Of a DNA stretch of 64,000 bases, positions 1 to 9,600 are shown piece after piece. The notes under the pieces were generated by a model, which was not told where the DNA came from, did no database searches, and was given only the letters and a program-made list of their open reading frames with translations. The DNA lies in assembly GCA_027405735.1 (NCBI GenBank), contig JAPEHQ010000012.1, positions 558,001 through 622,000 of the forward strand, written 5' to 3'. This DNA is from Mucor racemosus (Eukaryota; Mucoromycota; Mucoromycetes; Mucorales; Mucoraceae). The translations under genes and the position numbers were made by a program. How positions within the stretch are numbered: the stretch's first letter is position 1; each line of letters starts with the position of its first letter.

Positions 1-1325
1 AATTCGCTGCATTTCCCTTGAAAACTGGGTCTCACTTTTCCTTCCTGCTTTACTTTTTTTCCCAATAAATAATACAAAGAAAAAATAATATACGAATGTA
101 CCTGAGATGTTCAGATTTAATCCCAAAATAGGTATCCAGAAATATCCTACCTTTTGCAGTTGGTATTAATTTTCCAGTACTTGTGTTTCAGATATTTACG
201 CATATTTCACTGTTGAAAACTGAAAGCTTTGAGGCTCCATATCTCCACAAAAAATCAAGCTATACTAACACTTTCTAATAATGAAACTGACTTGTTTTAA
301 AGCACTTTATAATATATGTTTGTTTAAAAAAATTCTGAGCACTTTTATTTTTTTTTTCATTTTTTTAACTTTTTTATTGTATATTTTAGAATACTCGATA
401 AATGCAACATTATTTTTTTTAATATGCATGTCGCTGACCTCGTTGAGCTCTCTTGGACCCAGTTTAGTTTTTTTTAAAATATTGATTTTTCGTGGAGATA
501 TCCCCAAAAATGTGTGTAAAGAGATACCGTCGTTTCTAGCTTCCATTTTTCCCTTGTATACCTTCATCCCAAATCTGAATTTGAAAAAAAATTGACAAAA
601 ATCACGTTTTCTCTACGAAAAATGCAGATAAAACGTTTAGTAATAGCTCGATCGATAGATAATTTTGCTGCACATTGTCTCAACGTTTTATTTTTGAAGT
701 ATTTTTATAGAAAATGATGTGTATCTCCAAAAAACCTCCAAAGTTTCAATGACATTTTGTGCAACATTTAATGTGAAGCATCTGTTTGCAATTTATTTAG
801 ATCGATGCAGAATTTAAAACTGTACAAAAACTATCTAATACGCTATTTCAACTTACTTTGCAGTTCATGAGTCATTAAACAATTTTGGTTTTTTGTTCAT
901 TTTCTGGTCGATTTTTCACATCGATTTTGAAACCCAGTTACCTTAGGGCGAAGCTGTAGTATGAATCATTATTTTGGTTATCTCGACAAAAAAGTAATAT
1001 CTTTTGCTGGAGCAAAAAATGCATAGCATTGCCTTGGATCTTCCTTCTTGTGAATACAAAAAATAAACACCTTAATTTAGGCGCTCAATTTTTTACAATA
1101 TATTTTAGGTAAATTTCGGGTAACATTTGTCCAGTGCACTTATTTTCTGAAATTAATACTGTATTTTTATTTTCCAAGAGATTTCGACGGCTTATAAGTG
1201 AGGGTGTACCTCCCTTTTGAAGATTTTGCGTGATTCGACTCAATAGTAAGCGAAAACATTTGAGAACTCTCGGTTTTCGAGGATATTACGCAGCCAATTT
1301 TGAAGCCAATTCTATTTCTAACTCA
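1..1325 (+). repeat. Dispersed ~1.3 kb AT-rich repeat, copy 1 (cut by window edge)
   Basis: This stretch shares long blocks with 38656-39992, 47701-48830 and, inverted, 18120-19421. Shared landmarks include a block ending ACCTGAGATGTTCA near 108, the GGCTCCATATCTCCAC block near 232, a GTGGAGATAT block near 493 and the AGCAGCCAATTTTGAAGCC-like block near 1290. The other copies begin with GACTCGAAAACGCG; here the window starts about 20 nt inside the element. No terminal repeats, target duplications or transposase were seen. Degenerate copies of a motif close to ATCTCCACGAAAAAT recur inside on both strands. Short ORFs on both strands are not convincing genes. The mobility mechanism is unknown. 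Confidence 0.8.
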
Positions 1326-2279
1326 TATCAAAATGTATAATTCTGGTAAATAGTCTTTTAAACCAAGACCTAGAAGCTCATGGTCCTTTCTTTTACCATT
1401 AATTTTTTAGCAATAAAGCCTACATTCTCCATAATAAATTTTATTAGTCTTTGTTATTACTCTTTCTGTAAATAAGGTTATAAGGTTGTATGTATACATA
1501 AACTCTCAATGTCGAAATTATTAGTAAAATTTTTGTTTCTATCCTTATTATTAGCAGAGTATAATCACTATTAGCCAATCGAAAGTCAATGTAGTACCAC
1601 TCGAAGCAAAATTATATTAAACTTTAAGTAATAAATAACCTGTAAAACGTGAACTTTTCAAGAATTTACGACTACTATGTGACAGTTACACCTAGCATCT
1701 TGTAAATTTTAAATGATGGTTCCATGTTCTATGATTAAACCTTTACTGTACAATGTATTCGGAAAACAAACTGTGAAATTTCCATTGACGCCTTGATACA
1801 TAAAATATATGAATATAGGAATATAGCTTACTCATCTGTTTTCGTATTTTCTAGTATACCCGATTCATGCTTTGAATTATCTGCTTTTAAATCCACATTC
1901 AAATGTGCATGGAATATTATATAAAAACATCATTGTTATGGTGTTCCACATCATATATACATAAAATCTTGTTGCAGGCCTCAAGGTGAGAATGGTTTCA
2001 ATAATATGCTTAATATTCATTGTAAATTTAGTATTACTATTAAAAATAGTTATTATTGATGTTTTTGAAAGCGTAAATATTAGTATATGTAAATGTCCAA
2101 TACTTCAATAAGCAGGAATATAATATATATTTGCAATCCTCAACAAACCAAACATCGTATACTACAGTAGTAAGTTAATTACAGAAGTATTTTCTATATA
2201 CAGTAATAGCCTAGCCACAGTAATAATATTGAGATAAATTTTATTTTATATACTAGATTAGTAAAGCTGCATACTACCG
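1326..2279. other. AT-rich intergenic stretch, nothing recognised
   Basis: No ORF with recognisable similarity, no RNA gene and no repeat shared with the rest of the window was seen between the dispersed repeat and the LINE remnant. Confidence 0.5.
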
Positions 2280-3116
2280 TTCTGACACTACAAGCTGCAT
2301 TTTATGTTCCTGCCAAATCCTCGTTCTCAGTTCCTGTCAAGGTTAAACAAATGCTAGTTCTAGATGTCTTTCAATATGATCCTCATATCAATTTTATTTA
2401 TTGGAAAGAGTTTGAGCGAGATCCTTCTTTGCTCACCTGGAAACGTGCACCACTCACAGTGTTCAAGGGTTTAGCTACTGGAAAACTGAAGTTCCAACCA
2501 TATTTTGTCTCTGTTTGTAGTCCTGCTCCTTTAGAGGATTTGGTTGTCTCATTTGCTTCTTTTGTCAACCAATTCAAGCTTCATGGCGGAGAGTCTATTA
2601 GTAATGCAAGGCTTCTGCTAAAACATTTCGATTATCAGTGATTTCGTCAGTAATCCCTCCTCTAGCGCTACGAAATATTTCATCTACGCATTGAAAATTT
2701 TCTGGTCGCTATCGCTTACTACCCTGCAACGAAATGTTGTACTATATCGATTCAGCACTGGGAGTATCCTAAATCGCAGTTTCTTACATTACATTATGCC
2801 TGTAGTTTTTGATTCTTCTCACTGTCCCATTTGTATGACTACGGATGATGATTCTGTCCAGTATTTGTTCTTCCATTGTCCAACCAAAGAAAAAGTTTGG
2901 TAGAGAGTGATTTTTAAGTTTATGTGGCCTACCACCACCATCACCGATAACAAAGAGGCTCTTTTGTCCTTAGATTTTACCAGTATTTGGTATTTCCAAC
3001 TTACTAGTATCAAACCACACAAAATCGTCCTCATTTCTTTGTGTCAACGCTGGCTCGCTCATATGCACTTTATCTTTGATCGAACGCCAATTGTAACTGA
3101 CAGTAATTCTGGCTAG
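2280..3116 (+). pseudogene. 3' remnant of a non-LTR (LINE-like) retrotransposon, zf-RVT region
   Basis: Two reading frames carry related pieces of one decayed protein. The first runs to a stop at 2639-2641. The second is open from about 2640 and contains a reverse-transcriptase zinc-binding motif: HCPICMTTDDDSVQYLFFHC followed by P..KVW, the CPxC...H(x)LF.HC pattern found at the C-terminus of LINE ORF2 proteins. That frame meets a TAG at 2901-2903 directly after the conserved KVW and then stays open to 3116. There is thus at least one frameshift (about 2640) and one premature stop. No RT catalytic domain is present in the window, so this is a 5'-truncated dead copy. The family assignment rests on the zinc motif alone. 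Confidence 0.6.
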
Positions 3117-5034
3117 TATTATCCAATCCTCTGTCCACCAGATCATTGAGGAAGATTAATGCCACACAACTCTGTAGCTCTCATTGCAGATATTTATTTG
3201 ATTTAGTATAGTTACATCTTTATATTTTCATCCCTATTATCATTATTATTCGTATTATTATTTATATCTTTTCATTTACTGTATATTATATCTCAATTGC
3301 ATCCACCTCTTCGATAGAACCTCATACTCCTATAGTACACGGATCCATCAATAAGCACAATTTTTTAAAAAAAAAGATGAAGTTGGTTGATTTATATAAC
3401 GGATAATAAACGTAATGTCATTTATAGAGTGGGTGAATGTGAATGTAATAAAGCAAAGTTTACTTTTGAAGGAAAGCAATAATTATTTTGATCAATATCA
3501 ATAGGTTTAAAAAGCATAGTTAAGTGGAATTATTGCTACTAAATCGCATAATTTGATATGCATAAAAGTCTTCTTGAAGCATTATTTATTCTTTTTTTTT
3601 TTAGAATGCTACAAATCATCGTTCAAAATAACGGAATATTAATGAATCAAAGAAAATACAACTGGTAGAGACCTGATATCCAACAATGTACATCGAGGTC
3701 AAGATAGATAAAAAAGTTCATTCATTGTGTAGTGGTGGAAATCTATCGCAACATTTTGATGGATAGAAATTACAGGACCAGGATGTTGTGTTTGCCTCAG
3801 GATTTTTAAAAGAGTTTAAAAGCATCATACTTCATCAAACTTATTTAGATGTTAAATACCCACCATATACTATTAGTATCATCTTGTTTTTTTAATTTAA
3901 TTGATGTATTATTATTAAAAATAAAGCTTTTCATAGCTTATAACAATGAGGATGGGATGTTTCTGATTTTAGATTGACATTTATCATAAGGCGGACTGAT
4001 GATACATTTGATATTACTGTAGATGGAACAAGTCAGTTTAATTTATGGAATTTGAATGAAAATACCGAGGAACCATTTGTAAGTACTTAAGTTGGTTATA
4101 GTAAAGCATTGTATAAATTGGCTTGAAATAAAGGGGGGGTAAAAAGGCGGCAATAGGTTCCAGATCCAGTGATGTCCATGATGTGTATGTTTATGATTTA
4201 TGATATTGGAAGAGTAAGATTAAAACTTAATGTAAATCACCTCTAACGTAATGATCATGAAGTAGGACTATACTATCATCAAATAGACTACCACACAATA
4301 TTAACGTGTATAAAGATTTACAGTAATAAGCTTGAATCAACTGGATACAGCATCGTGAATTCTTGCAAAAGTTCTCAAGTATTATAAAATCTCTTATTTT
4401 TAAGACTAACAAGGCTTATAAGCGGAATATTAATTTAGAAAATTATTTTTGTCCAGATCATCAATTTTGACATTTTTTAATTTTTTTTTTCTGGTTTTGC
4501 AAATCTAGAGTTAACTATACTACCAATTATAAAAACAAAAAATATACACATATACAGAATTTAGCGCTTTATTTGCTCAATAAAAAATAGCAAACATTTT
4601 TATTGCAAAATATTACATGAAAATCCTTTAATCAAAAAACCGTTTTTGGGCCAAAAGTAAAAATTTTCATTACTTAACATTTAATATTAAGCTTTTATAA
4701 AATGTGTATTAGTCATGTCTACAATTTTCTCTCACAATATAGTCTATTTAAACGTTGATTTTGATATCAAAGTTTGATTTTTCTGTTTTTTGATCAAAAT
4801 CATGAGTGTTAGTAAGGATAAAATGAGCCCCGAAAATGTCCGCTACAAAGTCTGAATTTTCAGACTGTACATGGTTAAATATAAGAAAAGTAAAAAAAAC
4901 AAACGCATTTTTATTTAAAACTTAGATATACAACAGTGTACCGTAGCATAAGAGGCTTAGCCGTTCGATCGTACTATCTTGCTATGCTCAATTGCAGCAT
5001 CGCTCTATGGGCTCGCTTTTACAATTGTTTAATG
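3117..5034. other. AT-rich intergenic stretch with one possible orphan exon
   Basis: Mostly featureless. At about 3975-4079 a frame of about 35 codons is open (…RRTDDTFDITVDGTSQFNLW…) between an upstream TTTTAG and a downstream GTAAGT donor (4080-4085). It may be a leftover exon of a lost gene, but no family was recognised. An 8-bp-arm inverted repeat AGTCTGAA-TT-TTCAGACT lies near 4849-4866. Confidence 0.35.
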
Positions 5035-5240
5035 AACGTATGATATGACATACTGCCTCTTTTGAACTGTTTTCAATAAAAATGCACAGTAGTAGTAACT
5101 TATAAGTGTGCATTGGCGATGAGTTTTTAAGCACACGGTAGGTTATGAATGTTACTCTTTAATATCAGCGTGTCAAAGATGTGCCCCTACTTTTATGTAA
5201 AGTTGGAAGTCATTAGAATCAAATTCGCTGAGATAGGGTT
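5035..5240 (-). repeat. Second dispersed repeat, copy A (inverted relative to 48890-49110)
   Basis: The reverse complement matches 48890-49110 in the same order over about 200 bp. Shared blocks include TTCCAACTTTACAT, CACATCTTTGAC, an AGTAAC...TCA..CCTA...TGTG block, ACTCAT.GCC and TTTTATTGAAAACA. Divergence is appreciable and no coding frame is conserved. The element type is unknown. Confidence 0.55.
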
Positions 5241-6272
5241 TTTGTTATCGTTGTATCCACCTATCCACCGGTTATTTGTAAGATAATGAACCATTTGATT
5301 TGTAATCCTTATTGATAAGAAGTCCATTAACTGATCTGCGGTAACATTCTTGATTGTTCTTAATGTTCCAAAGTAAGACCCAGGAAACGGGATATGTGAG
5401 ACATATTCACTTGTTGGATTTAGCTGTATTAAATAAGCTCATCAACTTAAATAAGCTGTGTTACTAATGTAAATCGATTGATCTTGCAGTAAATAGCGAA
5501 GTTGTTCACTAAAATAAAAAAATATGAAAGTAAAAGCAGTAGAAATACATTTATAATCAGCTAAAGGTTTAATTACAAAAGATTTCTGAAGATTTAAAAT
5601 AACTGAAAAAGTATGAGGGTATTTATAGTGATTATTTGGAGAACTTGTATACCATCAGACTTGAATGGATGTATATTTAGTCATCTTCCAGTTTTGAGTA
5701 CTTTGTTATTGATTTAATATTTTAAAGGATAAATCATGTAGAGCATTGATCATAAGGGATTGATTTCAAGTGTGACAATATCGATCTTTTGGAAAATGGT
5801 TGTTTTGTTTATTTTTGTTATATCTGTTTTACATAACCTTGATTTTAAGAGGTAGTTTTTATATGCTTAAACCTTATTTGTATTGTTAGTGCAACTTCAA
5901 TATAGATGAGTAGTTGATTAAATTAATATCTTAGTTTATTATTATTATTGATTTGGATAGAATCATGTTTTGAGTTTTGATATATATGTCATTTATGTAA
6001 TTGATTGCGCAGTGATCAAGAGTGCTATCATCTACACGACATGTATGGTTCAAAAAGAGATTTCATATTTTTAGCATGCGCTTGTTATTGTGTTCAATTA
6101 AAGCGTTTGTTTATTATTATTGTTCACATTTCAAATGGCATCATATTTTATGAGCGACATTTGGAATCTAGGTTGTTTTATTATTATCAAGCGTTTTTAG
6201 TATGTAATTTCACTGCAGATCTGATATGGAATGTCAGAAAGATATAATCAATCCAAAAGTGATCTAACGAAC
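5241..6272. other. Intergenic stretch left of the retrotransposon array
   Basis: No recognisable gene. An 80-codon open frame near 6005-6247 has no start context or recognisable similarity and is not accepted. The array's left target-site copy, GGATA, is at 6273-6277. Confidence 0.5.
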
Positions 6273-6277
6273 GGATA
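6273..6277. repeat. Target-site duplication GGATA, left copy
   Basis: GGATA lies immediately before the TG of the first LTR. The same pentamer follows the CA of the last LTR at 17934-17938. Five bp is the usual duplication for Ty3-type integrases. Confidence 0.85.
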
Positions 6278-6633
6278 TGATGTGAACTACTGGCAGTCTT
6301 TCACACATCAAATTGAATTAGTAATGAATAACATGAATCTGGTGTGAGAACCAAGATCATGAAATATAGAAACTTAACTATAATTTAAAATCACAAACAA
6401 CAATTATAGATAATTGTATAACCTGAATTAGTAATTGCTGATCCCTTTTCCCATCAGCTTTAAAACCAAGAAGATCAAATTACTGCATTAGTAATTTGAA
6501 TTAGACATTTAATATAAATACCACAACGATCCATCGAGTAGATGAATCGTTGCTTTACTTTATACCTTTAATAAACTTAGAAGAGTTATAATTGTATTTC
6601 CCATCGCTTTTTTATAATTACGTTTTTGTAGCA
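6278..6633 (+). mobile_element. LTR 1 of the chromovirus array (356 bp)
   Basis: The LTR starts TGATGTGAAC and ends TTTGTAGCA (TG...CA). By eye it is identical to the LTRs at 11928-12283 and 17578-17933. It holds a TATAAATA box (6513-6520), a hairpin just downstream (ACGATCCATC at about 6525 against GATGAATCGT), an AATAAA polyadenylation signal near 6570, and three copies of ATTAGTAAT (6317-6325, 6427-6435, 6487-6495). The first 33 bp form an imperfect palindrome. This copy is the promoter for the first gag-pol ORF. Confidence 0.93.
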
Positions 6634-6675
6634 TTTTTTACAATTAACATTTTTATTTATTCTATTAATTTTTAA

Positions 6676-9600
6676 ATGACATCTACTGCTTCAAATTCAC
6701 CTGAAAGCTCCTCCTCTGTTGGTTCTCCCCCTCTTGCTCCTGTGGATGCTCCCGTTGATATCTCAAGCCAGGTTGCTGCTCCTGACAGCTTAGAGCAAAT
6801 GAATTTAAACACTACTGTACCTGGTGAGGATACAGAAATGACTGATGCTCCATCTCAAGAAACCACAAATGCTCCCATCTCTATTCCAAGTGCCACTACG
6901 AAAAATAATCCGGTGGATGTTCTAAAAAAAATAATTTATCATCGAGACCTGTATCTTAGTCTAATGGCTGATATGATTACCACTGATTCCAACGAACCAA
7001 AAGCTATAAAACAACTAAGTGAAGTTAGGGAGAAAATCGAAAAGATGAATAAAGACATTAATGTCATGAAGACATCAATCAGACTTTCCAACGACAAAGT
7101 TTCTGCTGCAGTCCTTAACTCAGGTACCAAGATTACTGCTCCCTCCTCAGGTATTCGTTTAAACCGACAAGATTTACCAAAATTTCAACTGAAGTCCAGC
7201 AATAACAAATACTTTCCAAAGGAGGATGCTTACGAATCAGTAAATCATTTTTTGAGATCATTTGAAAAAGTAATTTCTTCCAGTGGAGAAGAGATTGAAA
7301 ATATCTGGAAACGGTATATTCCCCTTACCTTGCACTTTGATCTCGATGCTTGGCTGAACAATGAGCTTTTGCTATGTGAAACCTGGACCCAGGCTGGTGT
7401 CCTATTTAACAAGAAATTTGGTAATAATGCTGTTCTAAAATTACAATCAAGACGACAAGTCTTTAATGCGGCTATGAAGATTGGTGAGACCACTGACGAC
7501 TATACAGCAAGATTCAATAAGGCTGCTTCTGAAGCCGGTTATAAGGCGGATAACTTAACTATTGGTGATGCTTTTTTGATGGGTTTTCCCCTAGATTGGC
7601 AAACTCAAATCAACACTTTGTTGCACTGCACTTATATTGATAGAGAACATTGGAGAGTTGAAGAAATTTATACCGCTGCTATCAACATTTTCAACACCCA
7701 AATTTGTCCTATTACTTTTATTAGTAAATCTCGTGGTCCTGCCTCTACTTCGTCATCAACTGCTGTTAATTCATCAAGCCCTGCTAAGAGGTTCAAAGCA
7801 ACCATTGAAGGTTCCAATTTCTTTTGCCCAAATCATGGTGGCGCCTCTGCTCGACACAATGAAAAAGATTGTCATGTTTCTAAACGTTCTTCTGCTTCTG
7901 CTTCTGCTTCGTCTTCATCTTCGTCTACTCATCCTCCTAGAACTAATTTTTTGGGAAGCAAGAATGTGCCTCATAAGGCTACTGGCAATACTTTTTGTAC
8001 TTGGTGTGGCAAAATCTGGGTATTTGGGCATTCGTGTCCTGAATATCATGAAAAAAATACTGGAAGAAACGTTCGCGTTTTGACTATTCGTAGTTCTGGT
8101 TCTAGTAAAAAGAAAAATAAAGGAAAAAAGAGGGCTGATGATAATGAAAAAGTCTTTCGTGAAAACATGGAAGAAGACTCCTACTGTGAGTACAAAAATA
8201 ATAAACAAACAAATAAAAATGATTTTAAACTAATCACCCCTTTACTTTTAAATAATATTAGAGTTCTTGGCAAGGTAGATCCTGGTGCTGATATTTCTTT
8301 TATCAATAAATCAATTTTAAATAAAGATTTCAAAAATATAAAAAATATAAAAACTATGGGTTATTTAAACTTTTTGTCTGTAAATGAAGATGGCACTAAT
8401 AGTCGCACCAAAAGGGTTGGACAAACTGAGCCTATGGAAGTAACTTATTTAAATGGAATTTCTTTTAAACATAAATTTGAAATCATTGAATTCAATGATG
8501 AAATGAAAACAGATTTTGATGTTCTGCTTGGTTCTGACATTTTACCTAAATTAAAAATTTATCTTAGTGGTGTCGCTCATGCTTGGCCTCAAGATTTAAA
8601 TAAAGAAATGTCTCAATTCGAGAATATCAATTATGATACGAAAAATGATTATGATCCTGAAAACGCTGATTATGGATCCTCTACTGAACGCAAAGATCTA
8701 ATGAAAGCTATTCAGAATTCTCTTGATCAAAACATAAAAATAAGACCTGACGCTGTATGTTCAATGAAAGAAAGTATTGTCCAAATCCCAATTGATGATC
8801 CTTCAGATTGTTTTGTGAGACAATATCCATTACCTGCTAATGCACATAATGAAATAAAAGCCCAACTAAAAGAATGGCTTGAAAATGGTATTGTGGAAAA
8901 GACCATTCCATCGTCTGTTTATCATTCACCGTTGTTGTGTGTACCAAAAAAGGATTTAAATGGCAAACCTACTAAGCTTCGTATTTGTTGTGATCTACGA
9001 AAAATTAATGCAGCCATCTCTCAAAATTATCATGAAAACTATGCAGTACCTAAAATCAACGAAATTTTTGATAGAGTCTCGGCTAATGCACGCATAATAA
9101 GTAAAATTGACTTACATCAGGCATACATGTCGTATAGTGTGCACAAAAATTCGAGAGAAGCTTTAACCTTTAGTTATAACGGTTCGTTTTACCATTGGTC
9201 TAGAGCCCCTTACGGATTAAAATTTATGAGTTCATTGTTTGTTAAATGCATGTCTATTTTATTAAATGATATTCATATGGAACTTAAAAAAGAAATGCAA
9301 AAAGAAAATCAACATATCAATACTACTGAAGATGATGATACCTTTTATGGAGGGGTCGAGCATTATGTAGATGATATTGTCTTATTTAGCAAGGATCCAG
9401 TATCTCATATAAAACTGATTAACCTAGTTATCAACAGGTTGACATCTGTTAATCTTCGCATAAATGTGGATAAATGTACATGGTTTAAAACTTCAGTGTT
9501 TTTGTTAGGGTTTGTTGTTGGACCTGGTGTTACGAAAATTGATATGCGACGTTTGTCAAATATTGATAATTGGCCAATTCCAAAAACTGCCAAACAAGTA

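Noticed and set aside
281..595. 104-codon plus-strand frame in repeat copy 1
   Set aside because: Low-complexity Phe/Leu translation of T-rich DNA. The matching strand of the other copies keeps only short pieces.
6005..6247. 80-codon frame left of the retrotransposon array
   Set aside because: No family, no splice or leader signal; AT-driven composition.
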